Position numbers and translations under genes: made by a program. A DNA stretch of 64,000 bases, taken from positions 682,001 to 746,000 of the forward strand of contig WJXW01000009.1 in assembly GCA_015832175.1 (NCBI GenBank), in the 5' to 3' direction. The notes beneath the pieces were generated by a model, which was not told where the DNA came from, made no database searches, and saw only the letters and a program-made list of their open reading frames with translations. Shown here piece after piece: positions 1 through 11,739 of the stretch. Position 1 is the stretch's first letter. Each line of letters starts with the position of its first letter. This DNA comes from Paraphaeosphaeria minitans. Lineage: Eukaryota > Ascomycota > Dothideomycetes > Pleosporales > Didymosphaeriaceae.

Positions 1-3000
1 TAGAGACTAAATTAGAGCCTATTAGAGCTGTTAGATTATCTACGAAGTTACTAGGAGAAGCTAGGAATAATAAACCTTAAATAATAAAAGCTAGAATACG
101 TAGAATTACTCCTACTTTCTCTATAATAGTAGCTGTAAGCAATCCCCTTAGGGCTCTAAGTTATAGTTACAGATATTAAACTTTAGGCTTTAATTATTTA
201 TTAGATAGATAAGCTAAATTAAGGATCCTTAGCTCCTAACCTACACTTAAAAGGTGTAGAACATTAACGCCTAAAATAACTAGATTCTAGGGGGGATAAA
301 AAACCCTAAAAGGTAGTTAAGAGACTAAGAAAGTAGGGTAATAGTACTAAGAGTCCTAAGTTAGCGCTATTTAGCACTAGACTACTAGTAACTAACACTT
401 CTTACTAGCATTGCAAAAGGCTAGGCTACTTAAAACCTAATTACTCTACTCTAGATAAGCCAGCTATACCTAGAACCTAAGATACCTAGTCTATACGTAA
501 TAGGGAATAGGGTGCAGGAAAAAGTAGGGAATAAAAAGAGTAGTAGCTGCCCTTACTGCCTATATATTAATAGTTACAAGACACCTTAACAAAGTCCTAG
601 AAGTAAAATAGTTAGGATCTCCTTTTAACTAGCTCTATGCCTAGCTAAGGGGAATGCTTATTCTCTTAGCTAGAGTTAAAAAGGATACTATTAACACCTT
701 AGTAGATTCCGCTTTAGCGTTAAACCTCCTTTTACTATAAAAGGCAAAAGAGTAGAGGGTTAATATTAAACTATTAATAGGGTTGCCTGCCTAGGTAGTA
801 AATAGGTCTAATATTAAGGTTTATAGCACAACAGTGCTATTAATAGAACTTAAGGACTTACATAGGCAAAAGTAATAATAGAAGGTACCTTATATAGTCA
901 CTAACTTTATAGGTTATAATATCCTCCTAAGTTTACCTTAGTTTAATTAAGTAAACCTAAAGGTAAACGTTGTGACCTAACGTGTGCTATTTTAGAAACG
1001 CAACACTAAGGAAGTACTAGTCTACTAAAAAATCGCGGTAGAAGACACTAAGCAGTTTAATTATACTATATAAGACCCTTATATCTCTATGTACGCGTGC
1101 ATAGTATCTAATATAGACGTACTAGCACTATTTAGCGTAGATAGGAACAGAATAGTAGAGATACTATCCTATTACTCTAATCTCGCTAATGTAGCCTTAA
1201 ATAAGGACTATAAAGACCTCGTCGCTTATACTAATCACAATTTGTGGATTAATTTAGTAGAAGGTGGCGTACTTCTATATTACCCTATATATAACCTCTC
1301 TATAGTTAAGTTAGAGATATTAAGGAAGTACATTAAAGAGTATTTAGCTAGAAGGTAGATTTACTATTTAAAATCCCTAGCTAGTGCCCCTATACTCTTT
1401 GTAAAAAAGAAAGATAGCACCTTACGCCTATATATAGATTATTAAGGTCTTAATAAGATTATAATTAAAAATCGTAAAGCTCTCCTACTAATTACTAAAT
1501 CTCTAGACTAACTAAAATAAGCTAAAATATTTACAAAGCTTAACTTAAAAGAAGCATACTATTAAGTTTGTATTATAGAAGGAGATAAGTAGAAAACCGC
1601 TTTCTATATAAAATATAGCTATTTTAACTATACTGTAATGCCCTTTAGCCTTACTAACGCACTAGCCTAGTTCTAGGGCCTAATTACCTAGATACTAACT
1701 GGCCTAATTAATGTCACCTATATTATATACCTAGATAACATATTAATCTTCTCTAATACACTAAAGGAACATAAGGCCTATGTAAGAGAGATTCTAAAGA
1801 GGCTGCGCTAAGCAAAGCTCTTTATCAACCTAAAGAAGTGTAAATAGCACACTACTACTATAGAGTACCTTAGATTTGTTGTTTCTCTAGAAGGGCTTAC
1901 GATTAACCTAGATTAGGTTAATGCAATATAATTATAGCTAAAACTAACCTATATACGTAATATACGCGTACTTTATTAGCTTTATAAACTATTATAGATA
2001 GTTTATTGCCAATTTCTCCTAAATAGCGCTACCTCTTACTAGTTTAACTGAGAAAGCGCTAGATAGCGCTAGGTAAAGGCTAGTAATGCAAAGGGAGGAG
2101 AGTATAGCCCTAGATATTAGGCTAAAAGGCACTAAAGCTTTCTAGACGCTAAAAGACGTATTCCTTAAAGTGCCTATACTAGTGCACTTTAAGTATAGAC
2201 GATAGACATGTCTTAAGACTAACGCCTTAAGTAGAGCAATTAGTGCTATTTATAGCCAACTTATGCTTAAAGGCGATAAGCTAGGCTTATAGTAACTAAT
2301 TAACTTCTTTTTAAGAAAATTAAGCACTACGCAGTACTACTATAACACTTATAATAAGAAACTCCTTACTATTATTAAGTTAGTTAAACACTAGTGTTAA
2401 TACCTTTAAGGTTAACACTTTAAGGTCTTAATAGATTATTATAATCTTTAATAGTTTATAAAGACTAAGACGCTTATATTATGTTACGTCTAGTTATACC
2501 TCACCCTAAGTGAGTATAACTTTGTTATAACTTATAAGGCAGGATTAATAAATCTAGTAGATAGCCTATTAAGATGCCTAGACTATATACTTGGCACCTA
2601 GGATGCTAAGTAGAAGAATAATAAAGTTTTTGTTAAGCCTTTAGCTAATCTATTATTAGAAAGGCAAGATAGATACGCTCTAGTCTCTACTATCTCTACC
2701 TATTCTAGGAACTAGATAGGATAGGGTAATAAGCCCTGTTAAGAGACCAACCCCTCTAGAAGTTAGATAAGACAGGGTAACAGGCCCTATAGAGATACCT
2801 ATTACTTTAAGAGGTTAGATAAAGGTAGTCTTAGTAACTACCTCTCCCTAGAGGACTAAAAGGCTATTAAATCTAAAGATTTAAACTTATTAGATAATAA
2901 GGTTAATAAGTTAGCGTAATCTAGTCTAAGTGGCCGCAGCTTAGAACTAACTAGCCTAGTATAGCTTAAGTCTCTCTTAAAGCGCACAAAAGCCATTAAG

Positions 3001-3833
3001 AGCTGCTATAATAGCCCTCTTTTAGAATATTTTAGTATAACTTAGACGCTTAAGCGCGTTTAATAGAAATTTTACTAAACTAGTATAAATAAAGAGGTCG
3101 CTAACTATATTTATAACTATAAGCGGTGCTAACAGGCAACTTATAAAAAACATAAGTTTTATAGTCTTTTACAGTAGCTTCTTATTCTAGATTGTCTATA
3201 GCAGCATATAATAATAGACTTTATTACTAATCTACCCCTAAGTCGCTTCTTCGGACTAATATATAACGCTATCTTAGTGATTGTTAATTAATTTTCTAAG
3301 ATAACTTATTATGTACTAGCCTAAATAGATTAGGATAGCACTAATCTAGCTTAGACTTAAATTTGTGAGGTTATTAGACTTTATAGTAATCTAGAGAGTA
3401 TTCTCTCAGACAGAGGACTAGTAATAAAAGCGAAACACTAGGATACTTTCTATTACTACCTAAACTTAAGGAGGGTTTTAACCTTAGCTTTTTACCCTTA
3501 GACTAACAGGCAAACAGAACGCTAGAACTAAACACTAGAATAATACTTACGAATCTTCTGCTCCCTAGAGTAAAACAATTAGGCAATATAGATCTCCCTA
3601 GTAGAATATACGTATAATAATAGTAAACATTTAGCAATAGGGTACACACTGTACTAAGTATACTTTAGATATAATCCCTCTAACCTAACCTAGCCTAATA
3701 TGCCGCTAGGTGGCGGGGAAAGCCCAAAGGGCTACTAAATAGTGTTAAAATTAATAGAAATACGCGCAAATATAAGAAAGAAGCTATAGGTAGTATAGAA
3801 GTACTAAAAATCTATCTCTAATAAGAAGAGAAC
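1..3833 (+). mobile_element. Truncated, RIP-degraded Ty3/gypsy retrotransposon (relic E0)
   Basis: A plus-strand gypsy element enters from the left edge, so its 5' LTR and part of gag lie outside the window. Gag-like and protease-like sequence runs to about 1,000, then reverse transcriptase, RNase H and integrase follow in normal Ty3/gypsy order. The element stops inside the integrase C-terminal part at 3833, exactly where the LTR of element A begins. No continuation of this integrase is visible on the far side of A. Stops are nearly all TAA/TAG at positions where Gln or Trp is expected. Confidence 0.9.
1020..3833 (+). pseudogene. RIP-inactivated gypsy pol (RT, RNase H, integrase), 3' truncated
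   Basis: This would encode the polyprotein that copies and integrates the element. The RT core is readable: the LYIDY block is at about 1420-1445 and the YLDD box has become YLDN at about 1727-1738. RNase H follows to about 2,600. The integrase zinc-binding end begins near 3,120 and the catalytic core has readable TDRG-like and HPQTNGQTER-like blocks (about 3,400-3,520), with several Gln, Trp and Gly lost. A stretch at 1089-1358 (89 codons) happens to be free of stops and is the linker just upstream of RT, not a separate gene. The frame is otherwise interrupted throughout by TAA/TAG. It is not functional. Confidence 0.88.
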
Positions 3834-4244
3834 TGTTACGTACCAGATAACAACGTGGGACTTGGGCGCTTATAAAGGTGTAATGAAGCGACGATAGGGT
3901 TATAAACGTAACAAAGAGACGCTAAGTAACTTAGATTAAGTTACGTAATATGCTTAGTTGCTTAGTGGCACTAAGTAGTAGAGTAGGTTACGTAAAGTGC
4001 TTAGTTACTTAGTGGCACTAAGTAGCGGAGCAGCCTTAGTATATAGGAATATAAGGATGGGCTCTCTATACTTATGTTTAATCTGTTTATTAATCTATTA
4101 TTTAGATTCTAGTAGACCAAATTATTAACTTGTTACACTTCGCAAGATACTACTATATTAATAAGACCTTCTACCTTCTGTAAGTACTCCTACTTAAGAA
4201 CTAACCTTAACCCTTTAGGACTAGCTACCCTCTTAGATTTAACA
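3834..4244 (+). repeat. 5' LTR of chromovirus A
   Basis: This copy pairs with 10007-10417 at equal length (411 bp) with mainly transition differences. The first half holds a direct repeat of about 45 bp ending in GGCACTAAGTAG (about 3942-4025). The last 204 bp match the corresponding part of the B and C LTRs, while the first 207 bp do not. Confidence 0.93.
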
Positions 4245-4289
4245 TCTTAAACACCCTTAATATAAGTACTTTACGAACTTCTACCTCTT

Positions 4290-7200
4290 TTACAGCTTTA
4301 GGTGCCGCTAAGATTACTCCTATAAAGGATAGCAGTAAGGCGTATAAACCTAATCTCTACTTTAGTGAATAATCTTAAACTAACGTCTAGATTCTTTAGT
4401 TAGACCTCTACTTCTTTAACTTAGATAAACCCCTTAAAGATAAGAAGAAGGTTATCTTTATAGTAATATACATGTAAGGAGATATAGGATTATAGATCCA
4501 TCCCTACCTTAAAAAGTACCTAGGAATAGACTATAATAATAATAACAATAATTACGTAAATAACCACGCTAATATAGTTAACATTATTAAAGATTATAAT
4601 AACTTTAAGAAATGCCTTAAACAACGCTTTAGGATCGCTAATAAGGACTCTATTGTAAAAGTAAAAATTAAGACTATAACTTAGAAATAATTAGTAGCTA
4701 AGTATATAGCTAAGTTTTGTAGATACGCTGTGCAACTTAACTAGGACAATAAATCTCTTTAGGATATATATAAATAAGGACTTAAATAGAAACTATATAA
4801 AGAACTCCTACGTAGTGGTGCATAAATTACTAACCTTAAAAAACTATATAAAGAAACTATTAGGATTAATAGAGAATGGTTCTTACTATAATAGGAGCTC
4901 TACTAAAACCCTAAGGCAATAAGCTTTAGATAACTAGTAAAAGTAGTTTATAAGAACCCTATTAGAATTATCTAAAAGTAATAACTAAGGAACTACTAGA
5001 GATATAAACTAATAGAAGATATCTAGTTTAACTACTTAGGCAAAGGGAAAAGAGGAAGGATAGGCCCTAAGCAGCCTAATAAACGCGTCTCTAATAGAAG
5101 TTAATAACTAATAACTAAGACCTATAAATGCTTTACATATAGTAAACTAGGCTATATAGCTAGGAACTATAGATTAAAGAACAAAGTCTATTAAACTAAG
5201 TTAAATGTACTAACTATTAAGGACTAAGAACCTAATAAGAAATAGGAAGTTATTACAACGCTATTTAGTTACTAATGCGTTACACTAGAATAAAGTAAGC
5301 AATTAGATTTACCTAACTCACAATTATACAAAGACCCAGAAAACGACTCTAACGTATACTATGATATAGAAGATGTAGAAGAAATACTAAAATCTCCTAC
5401 TCCTTACCTATAAAGTAGGTGGGAAGAAGATAACCCTATGTTACCTAAGTATAAACTAAATGTTTAGGACTATATAGAACCCTACTAGGCACTAAAAGGG
5501 ATGTAACCCTATAAAAATAAGGAATTAGACTACGTACTAAAGTACTACCTAGACTACTAAAATCCTACACACTAATTCTATATGTAGACGTATTGTGAAG
5601 AACCAATATACACATAACATAAGGTAGAAAAAGAAGAGAATAAGAAATAACCTAGAAGGAAACTGCGCTATAGATAGATGTGAATAAACTGCCCTATTAT
5701 AGCTTGCGATAAACACCTCTAGGATAAATAATAAGTAAAATACTTTCCTTACCTTACGCTAAAGGGCAATAAATACTATAATATACTTATTAATAGAGAT
5801 TGTATATAACTATACTAGTATATATGTCTAAACTAAGACTATAAATACTACTATATAGCTAAATATTTAGATAGCTTTATAAACTGCCCTACGTAAGAAG
5901 TAATAATAGAACTACTAATTTAACTAGTATATAGGAATAGTGAAGACTGCGGGAGGAAAAACAGAAGAATATCCTTATAGGAAGAAGAAGAAGACAATCT
6001 ATATAAGCTATATACTTAAGAATAATAATAGAAGGAGATACTTAGAAATGTATACTAGGCACTAGAACTTAACTACAACCTACACAAATAGATGTCTTTT
6101 TTAGGCCTAAACTTAGACAAGAAAACGTCTTTATTAAATTAAATGCTATAGTAAGCATAGTATTAGTTAAGCTACTAGTATAACTTAAAGGAATATAGGC
6201 TTAAGCTCTTATAGACTTAGGAGTAGGAAGGAACTTTATATCTTATTAGATAGTAAGACGAGCAGGACTTATAATATTAGAGAAAAAAGTACCCTATATT
6301 ATTTATATCGCAAATAGATCCCTAATGCCTAAGATATCTTAAATATACTAGGAGGTCACTACCATAATAATAGTCTAAGGACATAGAGAGAAACTTACTT
6401 TAGATATCTTACTAGGATTTAAGCATAAGTTAGTCTTAGAATTACTTTAGTTAATAATACATAACCTATAGATTAACTAGGGTACAAAGAAAATATTATT
6501 TAAACGCTATAATTATATATTATAAGTAAAGCCTACGCATTAACTAAAAATAATAGTAGATAAGGGAGTTATTAATAACATAATACTGCGATAGATAGTT
6601 AAAAAACAGAAGCACACCTTAGTAAACGCTAGTAGAAACTACTAGGTTAAGAAGCGCGAGAAGGAGAATAATAGCACACTTCTCACCTTACTAAGAGAGT
6701 ACAGGAAATAGACACATATATTCATAGAAAAGGAAGGAAAAGCAAACCTACTAGAACATTAACCCTAGGATCTTACGATAGACCTAAAAGAAGGGAAGAT
6801 ACCACCCTTTAGACTACTATACAGCAAGATAAGAGAAGAACTCCTTAAAGAACATAATTTTATTAAAACAAATCTTAAAAAAGGATATATATAACTATTA
6901 AAGTTACTAGCAGTAAGCCCTTTTATGTTTATTAAGAAAAAGGATAGATTAGATAGACCATGCGTTCACTACTAATAACTTAATAATATAACAATAAAGA
7001 ACTAATATCTACTACTAAATATTACAGAGTTACGAGATTAATTATCTTAAGCTAAGATATTCACAATAATAGATCTAAGAGATAGTTACCACCTTATACA
7101 AATTAAGAAAGGTAAAGAATAGAAAACAGCGTTTTAATCACGCTATAGACTATTTAAATATAAGGTTATGCCATTTAGACTTATAAATGCACTAGTAGCT

Positions 7201-9480
7201 TTTATAGCACTTATTAACAATGTACTCTATAAACATCTAGATATATTTATTATTACGTATATAGATAATATTCTCGTCTTTTCTAAAAACGAATTAGACC
7301 ACACTAAGCATGTATAAATAGTACTAGAAGCACTAAACAAAGTATGCCTTTATATTAAACTTAAGAAATATAAGTTTAACGTTAAATAACTTAAATTCCT
7401 AGGACACATTATTACTACAGAAGGAATTAAGATAACACTAAGTAAAGTTAAATGCATTAAGAACTAGCTAATACTAAAAATAGATAAGAATATCTAAGAA
7501 TTCTTAGGATTTTATGGATTTAACTAACAATTTATCTAAAATTACGTAAAGGTTATAATACCTTTAACAAATCTTACAAAGAAGGATGTACCCTTTAAAT
7601 AGATAGATAAGTGCGGAATGTTATTCTAACTCCTTAAAATAGCATGTATTATAGAACCTATCCTTGTTTATTTTAGAAGTAATAAACTACTACGCTTTAA
7701 AACAGACACTAGCGATCTTACGCTAGGCGCCTACGCTAAATAAGAATATAATAGTAAATAGCACCTAATTACCTATTACTTATGCAAATTTAATAACGCC
7801 GAAACACAATATAACGTATATAATAAAGAACTCTACGCTATTATTAAAACCTTAAAGCACTAGAGGATTTATGCGCTTAGTTACTTAATATTAGAAATCT
7901 ATATAGATTATAAGAACCTTCTAAGGTTCACAACAATAAAAGAACTTACACTACAACAATAAAGATAGTCGCAAAATATAGAGTAGTATAAGTTTAGAAT
8001 TATTTATGTAGCTAGAAAAGAAAATGGCAGAGTAGACGCTCTTAGCTAATAAAGTAATCTAGTAAGAGAAAAAGTAAAAACTTTCTCCGCAATTCTTCGC
8101 AAAGCCAAAGATAGATCTCTAGAGCTAATAGCGGAACTAAATTAACTTTTAGTAATTAACTAAGAAGTTCTAGAACATCTATAGACTAAGATTATCTAAC
8201 AATACTATAATAACCCTATGTACGGACACCTAGGTATTATAAAGACAATACAACTTATCTAAAGGAATTACACCTTTAAAGGAATTAAGAAAGCTATAAT
8301 AACTTATATCTACAAATATATAGAATGCTAAAGAAATAAATATAGCATATATCTTAAATATAGAGAGATGTAAGTAATTAGAATACTAATAGCACTATAG
8401 GAAGACATTACTATAGATTTTATTATAGGAATTCCAAACTCTAAGGATCTAATAACAGGAATTAAATACAATAGTATACTAGTAATAGTCTACTAACTAA
8501 CTAAGTATATTAAGCTTATTCTATGCCTTAAGAGAATAACAACAAAGGAACTCGCCTTTCTTATTCTAGACTAACTAATTAGACACCACAGAATCCTAAA
8601 AATAATTATTAGCGATAGAGACAAGCTCTTTACGTTAAATTATTAAACAACGCTTATAGCCCTACTTAGAACGAAACAAAAGCTATTAACAGCTTACTAT
8701 CTATAAATAGACAGATAGACAGAACGTATAAACTAAACTATAGAAATATACCTACGTATCTACTGTAACAGTTAGAAAAATAACTAGGTTTTATTACTAC
8801 CTATAGCACAGTTAGCCTATAATAACAAAGTATTAGCAGTATTAGAACATACACTATTCTATATAAACTATAGAAGACACCTATATCTGTTTAATTAACA
8901 ATTTCCTACAACAATTAAAGCAAAAGAAGCTATAGATATAGCAGAAAATATAAAAAAAATACACTAATAACTCTAAAAGAATCTTAAGAAAGCTTAGCAG
9001 TAATTAATTTTATACTAAAACTAAAAATAAAAAATAGCACTTTAGCTAAAGAAGGGGAATAAAGTATATCTACTTACAAAGAACCTTTAAACTTAGAAGA
9101 AGAAACACAAGAAACTAGATTATATTAAGGTTAGACTATTTTACATTTCTAAGCAAATATTACTAGTAAACTATAAGTTGGAACTACCACTAGATGTAAA
9201 GATACACCTAGTATTCCACGTATTACTACTAGAACTAGCAGACCCTAATACACTAGTTAAAACCACCTTCTACTACTAGACTAAGAAAGAAAACGAATTT
9301 AAGGTTAAAAGAATTCTAGAATATAATTAGTATAACAACGTGTACCTTATTAAGTAGAAAGGTTACCTATATAGCAAAAACACTTAGGAACTAAAGAACT
9401 ACCTAGGAAACTATTAACAAAAGATTAAAGAATTCTATTAACAGACTTACCTAAGACAGTAATGCTAAAGAATTATCCTA
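4290..9480 (+). pseudogene. RIP-inactivated gag-pol of chromovirus A with C-terminal chromodomain
   Basis: Domains in order: gag (about 4,290-5,100); a CCHC zinc knuckle (about 5,113-5,165) in which two Cys have become Tyr (TGT to TAT); protease (about 6,190-6,240), where the expected DSGA reads DLGV; RT (about 6,790-7,420) with the catalytic pair reading DN in YIDN; RNase H (about 7,680-8,050) ending in a GRVDALS block; integrase (about 8,150-8,960) with a YGHLGI block; and a chromodomain (about 9,285-9,440) with a recognisable KGYLYSKNT-ELKNYL core. Chromodomains of this class direct integration to heterochromatin. Nonsense codons are TAA and TAG at Gln and Trp positions throughout, so no protein is possible. 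Confidence 0.9.
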
Positions 9481-9539
9481 GAACTTAGGAGGCAGGTTGT
9501 CTATTGTAGACTATATAAATATACTAAGTTTAGCTAGAC

Positions 9540-9930
9540 TAGTAGGCTAAGTAGAATAGGCTAGGTCCTCCTCTAACTCTAACTCTACTAGCGCAGCACT
9601 CTCTACTGCGATAACTTTATTAGTACGCTTTTTATTCTACGCTAATTATTTTAATAACTAATCTTCTTTTACGCGCACTATGCGTAGGGTTTTAAACGCT
9701 ATATTTTATTCTTTTTACGCCTCTAATATTTACACCTTTAACTTCTTCTTCTTAGTAATTAACCGCAAGAACTTGTTCCTAGTAATAGTTATATTACACT
9801 TTAAGTCTTATTTCTAACACTTACTACACTTCCCTAAGCTAATATAGACTTTATAAACGTAAAAGTGTGATTTACAGAAGGAGCACTTTAACACTATAAC
9901 TACTCTATAGTTTTTAATAGTAGAGATAAG
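9540..9930 (-). pseudogene. Antisense Zn(II)2Cys6-like plus coiled-coil frame in chromovirus A
   Basis: On the strand opposite to gag-pol, between the chromodomain and the 3' LTR, one frame reads as a protein once TAA/TAG are taken as RIP-altered Gln/Trp codons. Near 9,884 it starts a Cys pattern C-X2-C-X6-[C, now Tyr]-X8-C-X2-C-X6-C, the spacing of fungal binuclear zinc clusters. It continues into a Lys/Glu/Leu-rich helical stretch to about 9,540 that looks like a coiled coil. The function is inferred from spacing alone. Families B and C have a matching frame in the same place. Confidence 0.55.
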
Positions 9931-10006
9931 GCTGTAATAACGCTTTATAAAATTATAGTTAGTAGGCATAATTCTTTAGGATAAAGAATAGAAAGGGAGG
10001 GGATAA

Positions 10007-10417
10007 TATTATATACTAGATAACAACATAGGACTTAGGCGCTTATAAAGGTATAATAAAGCGACAATAGGGTTATAAACGTAATAAAGAGACGCTAAGT
10101 AACTTAGATTAGGTCACGTAATACGCTTAGTTACTTAGCGGCACTAAGTAGCAAAGTAGGTTATGTAAAGTGTTTAGTTACTTAGTGGCACTAAGTAGTA
10201 GAGTAGCCTTAGTATATAGAAACGCAAGGATAGGCTCTCTATACTTATATTTAATCTGTTTATTAATCTATTGTTTAGATTCTAGTAGACTAAATTATTA
10301 ACTTATTACACTTCGCAAGATACTATTATATTAACAAGACCTTTCACCTTCTGTAAGTACTCCTGCCTAAGAACTAACCTTAACCCTTTAGGACTAGCTA
10401 CCCTCTTAAATTTAATA
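10007..10417 (+). repeat. 3' LTR of chromovirus A
   Basis: This is the partner of 3834-4244. It is preceded by a purine-rich tract at about 9,990-10,006. Terminal CA has become TA through a RIP-type transition. Confidence 0.93.
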
Positions 10418-10623
10418 ACTAGTTAGGACGGTCGCGTAGGGATAGCTAGGGACCTATTACGCCAGTTAGTGCTAACTTACTCTAAATAGTACTATAGTGT
10501 ATTTATACTAGAACCTTAGCCTTATATAGGGAGATTACTTTATTTTATAACTCTATTTCGCGTTTAATACAATAAGCCTTAGCCTTAAGCGCCTTTCTAG
10601 AGCGAGAATAACTATATAGGAGT
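10418..10623. other. Short unidentified segment between elements A and B
   Basis: About 200 bases of mutated DNA between the A 3' LTR and the B left LTR. It is the left flank of the site into which B inserted; the right flank resumes at 17330. It does not continue the E0 integrase. No gene is seen. Confidence 0.6.
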
Positions 10624-11034
10624 TATTAAATCCAAGAGGGTAGCTAGTCCTAAAGGGTTAAGGTTAGTTCTTGGGCAGGAGTACTTACAGAAGGTAGAAG
10701 GTCTTGTTAATATAATAGTATCTTGCAAAGTGTAACAAGTTAATAATTTAGTCTACTAGAATCTAAACAATAGATTAATAAATAGATTAAACATAAGTAT
10801 AGAGAGCCTATCCTCGCGTTCCTATATACTTTAAGCGATTAGTAGACTAATCGCTCTAATTAAACTAATTAAGCACTAATTAGTTACTTAGTATATTAAG
10901 TGCTTAGTCTAATTAGTTGTCTTAGCGCTCTAATTACACTAATTAGGTCACATGACCTTTTGTGCTATGCCACTCAAATAATAAATATAGATATATATAA
11001 AGATCCTAAGAGGCCTAGCCTTTAGATCTTAATA
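10624..11034 (-). repeat. 3' LTR of chromovirus B
   Basis: This is the left LTR, reading TATTAAATCC...CTTAATA on the plus strand (ancestrally TGTTAAATCC...CTTAACA). It contains a 20-bp perfect inverted repeat, GCGATTAG-TAGA-CTAATCGC, at 10835-10854. Confidence 0.93.
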
Positions 11035-11149
11035 TTATCTCTCTTCTTACTAGGATTTGTCCTTAAATTATATAACTGTGTTTTATTCCTAGTTATAACT
11101 AGAGCTTACCTTACGTTATAAGTAGTGTTAGCTTACTTATATTATACCC

Positions 11150-11700
11150 TAATAACCTTCTAAGTCTAGCACCACTTATTACTATTACCTAACTAATTTT
11201 ATTAACTCCTTTGGCGAAGTTATAGTTAAGAAATGCTTAATATATATAAAACACAATTATATTTATAAAGTTCACGTTTAGTCTAGAAGATGTAGGGAAT
11301 GTGTTTATTAAGATTAACGTTATAATATACGTGTTTTAGAGTCTAAGTTTAAGCGTTTATTAGTAGAGAAAGAGAAATTATATATATAGATAAAAAAGTT
11401 AAGAGAAATATAGAAAGCTGCGTTTAAGGCCTATAAGGAGGTGTTAAAGAAGTTATAAGTTATATATACACGCAAAGATTAATTATATTAGTAAATAGAC
11501 TTACTAGATAAGCGTGCTAAGGATGTAATAGCGGTTAAGAAGAAGAATATTAAGGAGGCTAAATTTTATAAGGCTATTAATCTAGTAGTTAATAAGACTC
11601 CTTTAGGTCCCTTTTTATCCCCTATAATATAGAGCGCTTTTAAGGATTTCCTATTAGAATTCTAGGATAATCTAGTGCCTTTACTATCTTAGGTATAAAT
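11150..11700 (+). pseudogene. Antisense Zn(II)2Cys6-like plus coiled-coil frame in chromovirus B
   Basis: This lies on the plus strand, opposite to gag-pol, between the 3' LTR and the chromodomain end. From the TGC at 11234 the frame shows C-X2-[C to Tyr]-X6-[C to Tyr]-X8-C-X2-C-X6-[C to Tyr], the zinc-cluster spacing also seen in A. Each Tyr codon is TAT, one RIP transition from TGT. About 130 residues follow, rich in Lys, Glu, Leu and Arg with leucine heptads, then a tail to about 11,700. Interrupting stops are TAA and TAG. The layout recalls GAL4-type regulators (zinc cluster plus dimerising coiled coil), but a role in the element is unproven. Confidence 0.55.
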
Positions 11701-11739
11701 GTTATTATACTATATAGGTTGTTAGTAGAATTCTCTAAT

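Larger units (their letters stand above)
3834..10417 (+). mobile_element. Chromovirus A: full-length, RIP-degraded Ty3/gypsy element
   Basis: Two 411-bp LTRs (3834-4244 and 10007-10417) bound a 5,762-bp interior that reads gag, zinc knuckle, protease, RT, RNase H, integrase and chromodomain on the plus strand. The LTRs start TGTTAC and end TTTAACA; the 3' copy has RIP-type changes (TATTAT, TTTAATA). A polypurine tract (AAGGGAGGGGATAA) abuts the 3' LTR. The flanking 5-mers are AGAAC on the left and ACTAG on the right, so no target-site duplication is visible. Together with the truncated integrase of E0 on the left only, this suggests a recombined junction. Confidence 0.92.
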
